Notes: generated by a model not told the origin, from the letters alone. 64,000 nucleotides of DNA from Dyella sp. S184 (GCF_009766065.1 NZ_LMUE01000002.1:1586861-1650860); one strand, 5' to 3'. Positions 36,222 through 45,667 are shown, counted from the stretch's first letter. Program-made: numbers and translations.

Positions 36222-36514
36222 GAGTACTTCCCTGGATGACCTTTGACCCTAACGATAAGGGCGATGAATCTCAGCCACCGAGATAGTGTGCGAGCCCAAA
36301 GGAGAAGCACATGTTCGCCATGGTTCCTGGCGATGGCGCTCATGCCGTGACGGTCAAGCGGTGGGCATCCTATCGCCCCACCGGCTTTGCGCTGACGGCC
36401 AGATTTCGTGAGCGGCACACCGATCTTGCGAGAAAGCCGTCCCTTAGCGGCGGCTAAGCCTGATGCTCGCTTCCAAGAGAGTGACAGCCCAGCTATTCCT
36501 TTCCTGCGACCCAT
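35966..36514 (-). pseudogene. Small phage/island-type protein, tail probably decayed
   Basis: ATG 36514 has an excellent ribosome-binding site (GGGGGAG five bases before). The first 50 residues (GLSLSWKRASGLAAAKGRLS, then RKIGVPLTKSGRQRKAGGA) resemble a small conserved protein I recall from proteobacterial phages and islands, with a SWKRA-x-G-x-x-AAK and TRSGRQRK pattern. Beyond residue 55 the frame becomes compositionally odd and overlaps another gene, suggesting a frameshift or loss of the original end. The assignment is from memory only. No function known. Confidence 0.4.
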
Positions 36515-36788
36515 GAAGCTCCCCCTATGTACTTAACAGCCAAATATACGGACCCGTGAGTCTGGCTATGCATCCCTGGTCACGTGTCGGAACGGCATTG
36601 AGGCCACTGAGTCAGTGGATGCGACTCGGCGGTTCGTGTTTAAGGTTAAGGACGCTTATCAAAATGTGCCAATCAGATCGCGCCACTGACTCATCGCATT
36701 GTGCCAAATGACTAGAGATCGTTGGGCTAAGACTTGTCTGTTGACGACGGTCGCTGTTCGGGGTGAAGCACTGTCGCTGCATGCTCAG

Positions 36789-36929
36789 TCATATGCGAGC
36801 CACTCCGTTTTTTGACGCTATGGCATCTCCGCTGCTGTTAATAGCGAACAGAGAGCCGATCGCTAAAATGATGGCGAACGCAACAAGACATCCGAGTACT
36901 GGATGGTTATACGTCGCGGTCGGTCCCAT
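36789..36929 (-). CDS. Small single-pass membrane protein, family copy 1
   Basis: A 46-residue open frame from ATG 36929. It has one hydrophobic segment, VLGCLVAFAIILAIGSLFA, and a short hydrophilic tail ending NGVARI. It aligns end to end with the small protein at 45784-45912: both share YN-PVL-CL-AFAI--IG and the ending K-GVAR. In copy 2 the likely start is an ATG directly before YNYPV; here that codon is ACG, so the upstream ATG (MGPTAT) must serve or the copy is dead. The conserved protein similarity despite divergent DNA suggests it was or is expressed. Function unknown. Confidence 0.5.
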   Translation of the reverse strand: MGPTATYNHPVLGCLVAFAIILAIGSLFAINSSGDAIASKNGVARI

Positions 36930-37184
36930 GGAATCGGTAGTGAGACTGACGGAACCGATCTCGACAGGAGAGCGAACTACTGCCCTCAACGGGGTGATGC
37001 GCAGTTGAAATTATTTTGGATTGCCAAGGTGACACACGATGCGAGTGAATGTGCAAATCAACAACCAAGTTGTCATTTCTTCCAATTACTAATTAGGTAC
37101 CGCACTGATACAAATGCGCGGATGATTTCAGTGTGCAATGGGTTCGCCGAAGCCTCACACCATCAGTCGTTCTGAAGGCAAGCC

Positions 37185-37535
37185 ATGGCGCAGCCCGCAA
37201 ATATCTCTTCGGATCTAAAAGTCAGTGATTTGGCCACCAACATCGCAGGGCCTGCCTCGACGACCATCCTCTCTAACTCCGGCGTGAGCGCTGTCAAGGT
37301 GGAGCCACCTAAGACAGGTGGCCCAAACCGATCCTTTTTATGCGACGCCACCGAACCATATTTGCGAGTGCATTCACGCACGCGAAACGCTCTCACGCCG
37401 GACATGATCGCCGAAGCTAGCGACGCTTTGGATCTAGTAGCACCTAGCGAGTTAGTCCTAGCAGTTGTTCTGACCGCCGCAGATTTCGTAGAAGAGCGCA
37501 TGCCAAACTTCAGAAGTAACCGAACATGTCTTTGA
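37185..37535 (+). pseudogene. CoA-transferase (CaiB/BaiF) N-terminal remnant
   Basis: The frame begins ISSDLKVSDLATNIAGPAST then TILSNSG and VKVEPPKTGGPNR, which follows the N-terminus of class III CoA-transferases (compare FSGLKVVDMASFIAGPSAAV in the intact copy at 6112-7338). After about 50 residues only a blurred match remains (AADFVEERMPNFR resembling the usual ADVxxENFRP). The frame ends inside the start of the next gene. It is a decayed fragment. The gap 36930-37184 upstream has no other gene. Confidence 0.6.
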
Positions 37536-38827
37536 ACCGAATCATCATTCTTGGTGGTGGCTTCGGTGGTATCGCGGCTGTTCGTGCGCTTAAGGGATGC
37601 GATGCAGAGGTCCTATTGCTGGATCGTCGAAACCATCACATATTCCAGCCATTGCTGTATCAAGTGGCAACTGCCGTGCTCGCCCCATCAGAGGTGGCCG
37701 CGCCGCTGCGGCAGCTTGCCCAAGAGCAACCCAATCTGTCGGTGATGATGGGCGAAGTCACTGGTGTGGATCTTGCTGCCAAGATCGTGCGCCTTAAAGC
37801 CCCGGGGCTGCCTGAGCGACGGCTGGCCTTCGACTATTTGGTGGTTGCGACAGGAGCACGCCCAAGTTACTTCGGGCACGATGAATTTGCGGCCTATGCC
37901 CCTAGTCTGAAAACACTGGCGGATGCAGAAGCAATTCGCGCACGGGTGCTCAGCGCATACGAATTCGCCGAGCAGACAGACGATCTTGAGGAACGCTCCA
38001 GGGCGCTCACTTTCGTTCTGGTAGGCGGAGGTGCGACCGGTGTAGAACTCGCCGCTTCAATCGCGCAAATGGCTCGTATTACGATGCGTTGCAACTTCAG
38101 ACGCATTGATGCTGCTGACACTAGGATTCTCCTTCTTGAAGGCGGCAAGCGTATTCTCGCCAATTTCGACGAATCACTTTCTCGCAAGGCAGCTCTGCGG
38201 CTCGAGAAACTCGGCGTGACTGTCCGCACCGGCGTCGTAGTTGAAGTTGTCGACGAACGAGGTGTGTTCGCTTCCGGTGAGAGAATTGAAAGCGCGACGG
38301 TTTTGTGGACGGCGGGTGTCCAGGCATCTCCGATCGTCAAAATGCTGGACACGACGACGGATCGTGCAGGCCGTGCTTGTGTTGGACCCTTTCTTTCTCT
38401 GGCGGATCACTCGAACGTATTCGTGGTGGGGGACGCTGCCGCGTTCATTCAGGCAGATAGGCCACTACCGGGCGTTGCACAAGTGGCGATCCAGCAAGGT
38501 CGCTACGTCGGCAAACGGATCGCAGGAGAAATTCGGAAGCGCCGGCCAGATTCAAGGCCCTTTGAGTATTTCGACCGAGGCAACATGGCAGTAGTTGGCA
38601 AGAATTTTGCCGTCTTGGAGCGCGGCCGCATCCGCACAAGCGGCTTCGCAACCTGGCTCCTCTGGGCGTTCCTTCACGTGATGTTCCTGCCGCAGCTGCA
38701 AAACCGTCTGCGGGTTCAGATGCAGTGGCTCTGGTCCTATTTCAGTGGGCAACGCAGCTCGCGTTTGATACCTGAACCTCTAAACGCAAAGCCTGAGCAA
38801 GTCGTGTCAAAGGTGGGCAAGCTCTGA
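37526..38827 (+). CDS. Type II NADH dehydrogenase (NDH-2)
   Basis: A 433-residue FAD-dependent oxidoreductase. The FAD dinucleotide motif IIILGGGFGGIAAVRAL starts at residue 5, the family block RRNHHIFQPLLYQVAT follows, the second (NADH) motif is FVLVGGGATGVELAASI, and VFVVGDAAAFIQADRPLPGV with AQVAIQQGRYVGKRI binds FAD and quinone. The C-terminal amphipathic region (WLLWAFLHVMFLPQLQNRLR) anchors it to the membrane. It transfers electrons from NADH to ubiquinone without proton pumping. It starts inside the end of the CoA-transferase remnant frame. Confidence 0.9.
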   Translation: MSLNRIIILGGGFGGIAAVRALKGCDAEVLLLDRRNHHIFQPLLYQVATAVLAPSEVAAPLRQLAQEQPNLSVMMGEVTGVDLAAKIVRLKAPGLPERRLAFDYLVVATGARPSYFGHDEFAAYAPSLKTLADAEAIRARVLSAYEFAEQTDDLEERSRALTFVLVGGGATGVELAASIAQMARITMRCNFRRIDAADTRILLLEGGKRILANFDESLSRKAALRLEKLGVTVRTGVVVEVVDERGVFASGERIESATVLWTAGVQASPIVKMLDTTTDRAGRACVGPFLSLADHSNVFVVGDAAAFIQADRPLPGVAQVAIQQGRYVGKRIAGEIRKRRPDSRPFEYFDRGNMAVVGKNFAVLERGRIRTSGFATWLLWAFLHVMFLPQLQNRLRVQMQWLWSYFSGQRSSRLIPEPLNAKPEQVVSKVGKL

Positions 38828-39123
38828 TGGATATCACGCCGCTATCACTCTCGCGCGCGCAGCTCGCCCTGCGTTGAAGCTGATCAACGGCCGCGTCACA
38901 AGCGTTGCAGAAGTACGACTTCTTGGTGCTGTTCCCCATCAATTTCACATGGCTAGCCAGATATCGCGAAGCACTCAAGAAGCTCACGCGATGGAGCTAA
39001 CGCGCTCTGCTCCGTAACGGTCCGGATTTGATAGACACCAAGCAGCCGTTGCAGCGATGCATATTTGCGTAGCGCATCCGGCAGAACAATTCACCCGGAC
39101 GTGATCCAACCTGCATCACATGC

Positions 39124-39183
39124 GCGCCAATTGGCGCAATGCGATGAGTCCGCGGCGCGATCTGATTGGCGCATTTTGATGAG
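39124..39183 (+). promoter_or_regulatory. Palindrome and direct repeats upstream of the ALDH gene
   Basis: GCGCCAATTGGCGC at 39124-39137 is a perfect palindrome. ATTGGCGCAATGCGATGAG (39130-39148) and ATTGGCGCATTTTGATGAG (39165-39183) are near-identical direct repeats 35 bases apart. They lie 140-200 bases before the aldehyde dehydrogenase start, as expected for binding sites of an AraC-type activator. The remainder of the 38828-39325 gap shows no supported gene. Confidence 0.45.
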
Positions 39184-39325
39184 CGCCTCTACCCTTAAAT
39201 TCAAACCAGCGAGTCCCAAACGCGGGGCTCATTGGGCTTCATGCCGTGCTGACGTAAAGGATCGGAGCGTCGAGAATTTTCGCGGTGCAGTTGCGATTGC
39301 AAATACTCATGCAAGGAGATGTTCG

Positions 39326-40741
39326 ATGAAAACAATCACGAAGCACTACATTGATGGGGCGTTCGTTGAGTCCCACGGCCGCGAGGTTATCGAGAGCATC
39401 AATCCGAGCAACGGCAAGGTGATCGGGAAGACGCTACTCGGAGACGAGGAAGATGCAAAGTTCGCCATCGCCGCGGCCAAGCAGGCACTCATCAGTTTCG
39501 CCCATACGACCAAGGAGGAACGCGCCAGTATGTTGCACAGGCTGCATGAGGTAGTCGCTGCACGTATTGACGATCTAATAGCCGTGATGATTGAAGAATA
39601 CGGCGGCACCGCACAGTTCTCTGAAATTATTGTGCGATCCGCTGCCGAGTCGTTTCTTCAGGCCGAGAAAGCGCTCCAGCAGTTGCCGTTGGTTCGAACC
39701 TGGGACAAGACCACAGTCTTCTATGAGCCTGTAGGAGTTGCCGGCCTAATCACGGCCTGGAACGCGAATGCGCTGTTCATTTCAGTCAAGCTTGCCTCGG
39801 CGATTGCCGCTGGTTGTACGGTGGTCATCAAACCCAGCGAAATGAGTTCGCTACAGACACAGGTATTGCTCGAATGTTTGCATGAGGCAAGACTCCCGAG
39901 TGGTGTTTTCAACGTGGTCATTGGTCGTGGAGACGTCGTCGGAGCCGAACTCGTTCGAAATCCAGATGTCGCCAAGATCTCCTTCACGGGCTCGGCCGCC
40001 GTTGGTGAAAAGATCATGCGCGACGGCGCCGCGACGATGAAGCGTGTCACGCTCGAGCTGGGAGGCAAGTCCCCCAACATATTGCTCGATGATGTCGAGC
40101 TCGACAAAGCAATCCCAACCGCCCTCGGCATCGCATTCATGAACAGCGGCCAAGCGTGTGCAGCAGGGACACGGCTGCTTGTGCCTAAGAGTCGCCTCGA
40201 CGACGTCAAGAAAGCTATTTTGGGCGCTATGCCGGCCTTTGCAGTGGGTGACCCGGCCAACAGAAAGACCACCGTAGGCCCCATGGTTTCGAAGAAACAA
40301 TATGAACAAGTGCAGGCTTATATCCGCACTGGTATCTCGGAAGGTGCGGACGTTCTCGTCGGAGGTGAGGGCCATCCACAAGGTTTCGAGGCGGGTTACT
40401 TCGTGAAACCAACGGTGTTTGTGAATGTGACGAACGACATGACCATTGCTCAGGAAGAGATTTTCGGTCCCGTTCTGTGCGTCATTACCTACGAAAGCGA
40501 AGAAGACGCCGTCCGAATTGCCAACGACTCGCGCTATGGGCTGCATGGCTTCGTAAGCGGCGCGGATCTGCAGCGCGCACGTCGTGTGGCCTCCCAGATC
40601 ATCGCCGGGCGCGTGGTGATCAATGGCATGCGCGATGATCAACAGGCACCATGGGGCGGATTCAAGCATTCCGGTGTTGGCCGCGAATTTGGCACATTCG
40701 GGATCGAGGCGTTTCTTGAATCACGGGCCATCCTTGAATAA
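39326..40741 (+). CDS. Aldehyde dehydrogenase family protein
   Basis: A 471-residue NAD(P)-dependent aldehyde dehydrogenase. ATG 39326 follows AAGGAGAT; the longer upstream frame is not conserved. Key motifs: oxyanion Asn and PVGVAGLITAWNANALF, NAD site FTGSAAVGEKIM, catalytic Glu in LELGGKSPNILLDD, catalytic Cys in FMNSGQACAAGTRLLV, and EEIFGPVLCVITYE. The ending PWGGFKHSGVGREFG is typical. It is followed by an NTF2-like protein, a NAD-binding protein and an AraC regulator on the same strand, probably one catabolic or detoxification locus. Substrate not evident. Confidence 0.92.
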   Translation: MKTITKHYIDGAFVESHGREVIESINPSNGKVIGKTLLGDEEDAKFAIAAAKQALISFAHTTKEERASMLHRLHEVVAARIDDLIAVMIEEYGGTAQFSEIIVRSAAESFLQAEKALQQLPLVRTWDKTTVFYEPVGVAGLITAWNANALFISVKLASAIAAGCTVVIKPSEMSSLQTQVLLECLHEARLPSGVFNVVIGRGDVVGAELVRNPDVAKISFTGSAAVGEKIMRDGAATMKRVTLELGGKSPNILLDDVELDKAIPTALGIAFMNSGQACAAGTRLLVPKSRLDDVKKAILGAMPAFAVGDPANRKTTVGPMVSKKQYEQVQAYIRTGISEGADVLVGGEGHPQGFEAGYFVKPTVFVNVTNDMTIAQEEIFGPVLCVITYESEEDAVRIANDSRYGLHGFVSGADLQRARRVASQIIAGRVVINGMRDDQQAPWGGFKHSGVGREFGTFGIEAFLESRAILE

Positions 40742-40782
40742 CACGACCTTCGTCTCCGATCGACGCATCAGAAGGTCAACCC

Positions 40783-41247
40783 ATGAGCAAGCGCGTCACT
40801 ATCTCCCTCGTTGAAGTCGCGGATCGCCTCGCCATCCGCGAACTCGTCGAAGCTTGTGCACACTGCGCGGATCGTCGTGATGCAAAAGGTCAGATGTCGC
40901 TCTTTACGCCAAACACCCACTTTGTGGTCTACATGAATGCGAAAGATCTGACGCCATCAATGGAACTTCATTCGCGTGATGCACTCGCCCCGGTCTTTGC
41001 GGATCTCAACAAGTATGACGCAACGACCCACTTCATCGGCCAGAGCACGATCTCCTCGCTGACCGCTGACTATGCTACCGGCGAGACCTATTGCCTCGCG
41101 CATCACGTGACGGCCGAGAATGAAATGCGCCGGTTGATGGTTGCGTCCCTTCGTTATTCCGACACGTTCGTAAAGACGGATGATCAGTGGCTGTTTGCAG
41201 AACGTAAGCTCTTCGTCGATTGGGTGGATGAGCGCCCACTGTCATGA
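40783..41247 (+). CDS. SnoaL/NTF2-like protein
   Basis: A 154-residue SnoaL-like (NTF2 fold) protein. It begins VEVADRLAIRELVEACAHCA followed by DRRDAKGQMSLFT, the common first helix and DARD-like turn of the fold, and later has ATTHFIGQSTISSL and GETYCLAHHVT strands. Family members include hydroxysteroid-type isomerases, dehydratases and ring-hydroxylating dioxygenase small subunits, so no precise function can be given. The gene lies 41 bases after the aldehyde dehydrogenase stop. Confidence 0.8.
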   Translation: MSKRVTISLVEVADRLAIRELVEACAHCADRRDAKGQMSLFTPNTHFVVYMNAKDLTPSMELHSRDALAPVFADLNKYDATTHFIGQSTISSLTADYATGETYCLAHHVTAENEMRRLMVASLRYSDTFVKTDDQWLFAERKLFVDWVDERPLS

Positions 41248-41303
41248 GCACCACAAATTGGACAGCTTCGATGGTTGCGATTCAGCGCGTATCGGAGACG
41301 TAA

Positions 41304-42017
41304 ATGACACCCACAAAGTCGGACAAAATGCGCGTAGTCGTTGTTGGCGCGACGGGAATGGTGGGCGGCTACGTGCTTCGTTACGCCCTCGATCACCCCG
41401 ATGTTAGTCACGTGACGTCGATCGCGCGTGGAAAGATTGGCATCAAGCACCCGAAGCTCGAAGAAGTTGTTCATCAAAACTTCGCAGACTGCTCCGAGCT
41501 GGCACCGGTGTTATCGGATCAAGATGCCGCGATCTTTTGCCTGGGCGCGTATACCGGTGCCGTGTCAGACACGGAACTCCGCGCCATTACGGTTGAATAT
41601 ACGATCGAGTTCGCGCATGTCCTGTCCGAAAACAGCCCCAACGCGGCGTTTACATTTTTAAGTGGGAGCGGCGCGGATCCATCGGGACGAAGCCGCATCC
41701 CCTTCGCTCGTTACAAAGGACAAGCAGAGAGCGCACTGCGCGTGGCGGGGTTCCCCACTACCTACTTCTTCCGCCCTGCTTACATCTATCCCGTGAAGCC
41801 GCGAACGGAACCTAATTTCGGCTACCGTTTATTACGCGCAATCTACCCAGTGTTCCGGATACTTTTCCCCAACCAGGTGATTCGAGTCGACGACTTGGCT
41901 CGAATCATGGTGGGCGTCACTGTCCAGGCAACGCCAACGCCTCAAGCGCTGGTTTTCGAGAACCGTGACATTCGAACGTTGCTTCGTCAGTTGCCTGCGG
42001 CATCAATTAGCGCATAG
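41304..42017 (+). CDS. NAD(P)-binding protein, NAD-dependent epimerase/dehydratase-like
   Basis: A 237-residue Rossmann-fold protein with the nucleotide motif VVVVGATGMVGGYVLRYALD near the N-terminus. It continues with ADCSELAPVLSDQDAAIFCL, FTFLSGSGADPSGRSRIPFA, RYKGQAESAL and FFRPAYIYPVKPR, the layout of short atypical SDRs (NmrA-like/epimerase). The YxxxK-like pair is RYKGQAE. It follows the NTF2-like gene by 56 bases and precedes the AraC regulator. Reaction unknown. Confidence 0.8.
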   Translation: MTPTKSDKMRVVVVGATGMVGGYVLRYALDHPDVSHVTSIARGKIGIKHPKLEEVVHQNFADCSELAPVLSDQDAAIFCLGAYTGAVSDTELRAITVEYTIEFAHVLSENSPNAAFTFLSGSGADPSGRSRIPFARYKGQAESALRVAGFPTTYFFRPAYIYPVKPRTEPNFGYRLLRAIYPVFRILFPNQVIRVDDLARIMVGVTVQATPTPQALVFENRDIRTLLRQLPAASISA

Positions 42018-42211
42018 TAAACACCGCAAACACTCCCTCGCCTCATCAGGGACGATCAGAATGACACTGAGACATGGTGCGGACTGTGCTGCGTGCCGTG
42101 CGATTCCCGGCGGTCAGGGAAATGACCATGCATTACGTGGAAGTGACTGTGTAATTTTCCGTGCTACCTGGTACCACATCAATCTAAACAGGACTCGCAT
42201 TGAGGAACGAA

Positions 42212-43219
42212 ATGACTGACCTCGTGCCCATTCCAATTGTCCTTTTCGAGCACTTTGCACGAGCAGGCCTCGACGTTCAGGCGATTCTTCGTCGAGCGAA
42301 CCTCCCCTCTGCCCGATTCAATGTCCCCAAACCAGAGGGCACCACGGCGGAGTTTTTCGCTCTTTGGCATGCCGTTGAGCAAAGCGGTGCTGACGAGGAT
42401 CTTGGGCTACGCCTTGGTATCGAAGCGCTCACCGATGAGGAAAACGTGGCAGCGCTCGCAGCGCTGCACTCGGCCTCACTGGGTGAGGGGCTTGAGAGGC
42501 TGGCCCGTTACAAGCGCATGGTGTGTCCTGAAAAGGTCTGGGTCGACATCGTGCATGGTGAAGCCCAACTGCGCTTTGAGTGGATCCTCGCCGATGAAGC
42601 TCCCCCGGCGCTACTGACCGACTTGATCTTTGCTGGTGTCGTGAATCTCGCCCGCCAAGGAACCGGTACACCTGTGACGCCACAACGCATCGAATTGACC
42701 AGGCATCGCGCAAATGAGGCGATGCTTCGTAAGCATTTTGGTTGCGAGCTCAGATTCAATGCTCCGCATGATCTATTGGTCTTCGACGAGACCGCACTTT
42801 CGCTGCCCATGGTTCATCGAAATGCCCAGCTTCTCGCGGTTCTTTTGCCGGGACTGGAGTTGGCACTTCCGAAAAACAACACGGCACGAACACTCGTTGA
42901 TGATGTACGCAAAGTTCTCAGCGAAATGATCAACGGAGATCGTCCTGCCATCGCGAAAGTTGCCAAGTCTCTGGGAATGAGCGTGCGTACACTGCAACGC
43001 CGTCTCGGCGAGCTCGGCACAAGCTACCAGGATCTTCTCGACAATGTCCGACATCAATGGGCGCAACGCTTACTTAAGACAAAGGACCTTGGGATAGGAG
43101 AAGTCGCGTTTTTGCTTGGCTTTGAAGAGGTCAATTCTTTCGCGCGCGCCTTTCAGGATTGGGAAGGCACAACGCCGGCGAAGTGGCGCACACAAATTTC
43201 AAGAGTGCGCGTCGGATAG
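42212..43219 (+). CDS. AraC-family regulator with arabinose-binding-like domain
   Basis: A 335-residue regulator starting at ATG 42212, with GAGGAA just before. The N-terminal domain (FEHFARAGLDVQAILRRANL ... FFALWHAVEQS ... LGLRLGIE) is the Arabinose_bd type found in ArgR/OruR-like regulators. The C-terminal AraC domain has IAKVAKSLGMSVRTLQRRLG and IGEVAFLLGFEEVNSFARAF, ending DWEGTTPAKWR. It is the best candidate to control the preceding aldehyde dehydrogenase cluster through the repeats at 39124-39183. Confidence 0.88.
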   Translation: MTDLVPIPIVLFEHFARAGLDVQAILRRANLPSARFNVPKPEGTTAEFFALWHAVEQSGADEDLGLRLGIEALTDEENVAALAALHSASLGEGLERLARYKRMVCPEKVWVDIVHGEAQLRFEWILADEAPPALLTDLIFAGVVNLARQGTGTPVTPQRIELTRHRANEAMLRKHFGCELRFNAPHDLLVFDETALSLPMVHRNAQLLAVLLPGLELALPKNNTARTLVDDVRKVLSEMINGDRPAIAKVAKSLGMSVRTLQRRLGELGTSYQDLLDNVRHQWAQRLLKTKDLGIGEVAFLLGFEEVNSFARAFQDWEGTTPAKWRTQISRVRVG

Positions 43220-43259
43220 GAAACGTCGTCGCCGGCACGCTGGAGCCCGTGCCGGATGG

Positions 43260-44222
43260 CTACCTGTCCGATGGGATGTCGTAGCCCGGCGGCGGAGCGC
43301 AGCATGGCGGCCCAAGACCGATGGTTGCGCGCCCGAGCGACTTGACCGTGGGTACCGGTTCACTCGGGAAATTCGGTCGGTCGGTGTTGCCCACTAGCGC
43401 GAAGCGGTAGTCGTTACCAGCGACGGGACGGAAGCTGAAGCGTCCACCAGCGATCACCTTCATGGGTACGCCGTTCTCGCTGATTTGTACCTCACCCTTC
43501 CACGGTGTGGCAAAGCGCAAGGCTTCGTCTGCGCCGTGATGTAGGGTGAATGCGCTCAACTGACCGTCGATGGCTTCCACCTCGATGGTCATGCTATCGC
43601 GCAGGGCGACGGTGCCGGCCATCGTCCATCCGGGCGGGATCGCCGGGCCGACCCGGATCAAGCCGTCGTCATCCTGGATCGCCAGCACCTCGGAGAGCGC
43701 CAGTGCAGTTACCCCGGCCTGCTCGAGATAGAACTCGTTGGGCGGCCCGGCGACCAAGGCGGCCATGCCGTTGGGATACACCTGATAGAGCTGTACCAAC
43801 TGGAAGATGGCCTGCGATACCTCGTCACCCAGGCCCAGTCGCGCAGCCTGAATCGGGTCATCGCTCCAGTCCGCGGCGTCGACGAACGGGCGCAGTGCAT
43901 AAGTGCGCCGGGCGATCGCAAACAGCGGATCGTCCAGGCCGATCTGGCCGTACGGCCAGACTGCCTCGAGACCGATGTTCTCGCCGTTGCGGTAGGGCGA
44001 TTCGGGGTCGTAGCTGGCGGCCAGCACACGATCGGCCGGCAGCGCCGCGGGCGAAGGCGAGGCGACTTGCGACGCGGCCACTACCGGTAGCGGCGGCGTC
44101 CTGCGCAGTGCGGCGTCCAGTGAAGCGACTAGAGCCGTATCGCATCGCAACAGCTTCGCTGCCGCGATGGTGGCGGGATACAGCGCGCGGATAGCGGCGA
44201 GGTCGGTCGCCGGGTCGGTCAC
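43260..44222 (-). CDS. GH95-like glycoside hydrolase, C-terminal part (split gene)
   Basis: A 320-residue frame that begins GTG at 44222, exactly overlapping the stop of the next frame. It opens VTDPATDLAAIRALYPATIA, which is the usual continuation of the catalytic alpha/alpha barrel in GH95-like proteins after the SPSNAHETQW block, and then has the closing helices (GLGDEVSQAIFQLVQLYQVY, NGMAALVAGPPNEFYLEQAG) and the C-terminal beta domain. There is no signal peptide and no proper ribosome-binding site for an independent gene, so this is the tail of the gene at 44219-45667. Confidence 0.75.
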   Translation of the reverse strand: MTDPATDLAAIRALYPATIAAAKLLRCDTALVASLDAALRRTPPLPVVAASQVASPSPAALPADRVLAASYDPESPYRNGENIGLEAVWPYGQIGLDDPLFAIARRTYALRPFVDAADWSDDPIQAARLGLGDEVSQAIFQLVQLYQVYPNGMAALVAGPPNEFYLEQAGVTALALSEVLAIQDDDGLIRVGPAIPPGWTMAGTVALRDSMTIEVEAIDGQLSAFTLHHGADEALRFATPWKGEVQISENGVPMKVIAGGRFSFRPVAGNDYRFALVGNTDRPNFPSEPVPTVKSLGRATIGLGPPCCAPPPGYDIPSDR

Positions 44223-45667
44223 GTCATCTGGGTTTCATGGGCATTGGAGGGCGCGGTATGCAGCAGGCCATCGGGTCCCGGCTTCTGATAGCTGAGCAGG
44301 AAGCGCGCGGATTGCGCCATCAACGGATAGTAGGTCTGCAGGAAGGCGCGGTCGTGCGTCTGCAGATAGGTGCGCCAAACCCACAGACCGATCTCAGCGC
44401 CGCTGCTCAATGTGCGCGCGTTGGCTTGCGCCGTCCAACCCAGGTCGCAACTGTGGGTGACGATAGGGAACGGCCGGAACCGGTCGCTCTCGTACTCCAC
44501 GCCGTTGCCGTTGAAGCGCATCGTCTCCGGCACGCAGATGCCGGGGCGGCCGCCCATGTGGTCGTGGGTCCAGCGCTGGATGGCGTCAAGCTGATCGCGA
44601 TACAGCGCGAACACCGGCGCGTTGAGCTCAGGCAGACCGGACGCGAGATTGGCGCCGACTTGCATGCGCAGGTTCCAGAACCAGAACGCGGCCGGGTCCC
44701 ACAGGTGATCATCCCTGGTCGAGGAGAACAGGTCGGCAACGCCGGCCTGCGAGCCCGGCATGCTGCCCGCCTCGTGCGCCGCTGATGCGAACAGGAACAA
44801 CGTGCGCAAGGTCTCGGCGTAGCGTGCGGTGCCATCAGCCGACTCGGCACGGATCAGGAGCACGTGCGACCAGAACGCATGCCACCACGCCGCAGTCGTG
44901 CCGGCGTTGACGGCGGGAGCGAGGATCTCGCGGACGCTTTCGAAGGCCGGGCGATGAGCGTCAAAGGCCGGTGCGGCGATCAGCACCCGCAGACGGCCAT
45001 CCGCGGTCGGTCGCACCGTTACCTCCACCGTGCGCGCATCAATTACGCGCGCCTGCGCGTCGCGTCCGATTGCCTCGATGGCGGCCAGCGAACCGAAGCG
45101 ACGACCCGAAGCCCCGGGCTGCCGATCGTCGAGCCAGTCCTGCGCGAGCAGCGCGATGTCGCCCTGCACCGACGCGGTCGATGTGCGCGGCGGCCACAGT
45201 TGCAGGCGGATCCGCTGCACCTGCTGCGGAGCCAGTCCGCTCAGGTCGACGATCAGCCGGTCGGCTTGGTGGTCGACCCATGCCCTCAGCGTGGTGCCGC
45301 CGCCGTGTTCTTCCAGCACGCCGTCATACAGATCGAGCCGGCCATGGAAGGCTCGATCGACGATGAGCGGCTTCAGATCCGGAAAGACGACCTGGCCCGG
45401 CGAGTCGCGTCCGGGCAGCGTGTCACTGCGATTGAGCTGTACGGTCAGGCCATTGGCCGCCCACAGCGCGACACCTAGCCGGCCGTTGCCCAAGCCCATC
45501 GCCTGGCTGGGCAGGACATTCGGCTGATCGATGGCGATGTCCGAACGCGGGACCACCTCGGCGACCGGCACGGTTTCAGCCGGCGCATGGCCGGACGACA
45601 GGCCCGTCGCCAGCACTGCAGCAAAAAACCATGCGCGAGCTATCGGTGAAACTTGAGGCAGGTTCAT
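44219..45667 (-). CDS. GH95-like glycoside hydrolase, N-terminal part (split gene)
   Basis: A 482-residue secreted protein (signal peptide ending ...SSGHAPAETV) with the DUF5703/GH95-type N-terminal beta domain (QAMGLGNGRLGVALWAANGL, TVQLNRSDTLPGRDSPG) and the start of the catalytic barrel (SSTRDDHLWDPAAFWFWNLR, RPGICVPETMRFNGNG, ANARTLSSGAEIGLWVW). Relatives act on alpha-L-fucosides or other plant glycans. The frame ends at ...SNAHETQMT followed by TGA, where relatives read HETQWDVTDP. One missing base would join it to the next frame, so the enzyme is probably inactivated or the sequence has an error. Confidence 0.75.
   Translation of the reverse strand: MNLPQVSPIARAWFFAAVLATGLSSGHAPAETVPVAEVVPRSDIAIDQPNVLPSQAMGLGNGRLGVALWAANGLTVQLNRSDTLPGRDSPGQVVFPDLKPLIVDRAFHGRLDLYDGVLEEHGGGTTLRAWVDHQADRLIVDLSGLAPQQVQRIRLQLWPPRTSTASVQGDIALLAQDWLDDRQPGASGRRFGSLAAIEAIGRDAQARVIDARTVEVTVRPTADGRLRVLIAAPAFDAHRPAFESVREILAPAVNAGTTAAWWHAFWSHVLLIRAESADGTARYAETLRTLFLFASAAHEAGSMPGSQAGVADLFSSTRDDHLWDPAAFWFWNLRMQVGANLASGLPELNAPVFALYRDQLDAIQRWTHDHMGGRPGICVPETMRFNGNGVEYESDRFRPFPIVTHSCDLGWTAQANARTLSSGAEIGLWVWRTYLQTHDRAFLQTYYPLMAQSARFLLSYQKPGPDGLLHTAPSNAHETQMT

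Noticed and set aside
36311..36457. A 48-codon plus-strand frame with a good ribosome-binding site (GGAG six bases before ATG).
   Set aside because: It is antisense to the more convincing minus-strand frame from 36514, whose N-terminus looks conserved; no protein similarity on the plus strand.
44237..45527. Several long plus-strand frames opposite the glycoside hydrolase.
   Set aside because: They are shadows of a GC-rich gene on the minus strand; the sequences are Arg/Pro-rich and unlike any family.
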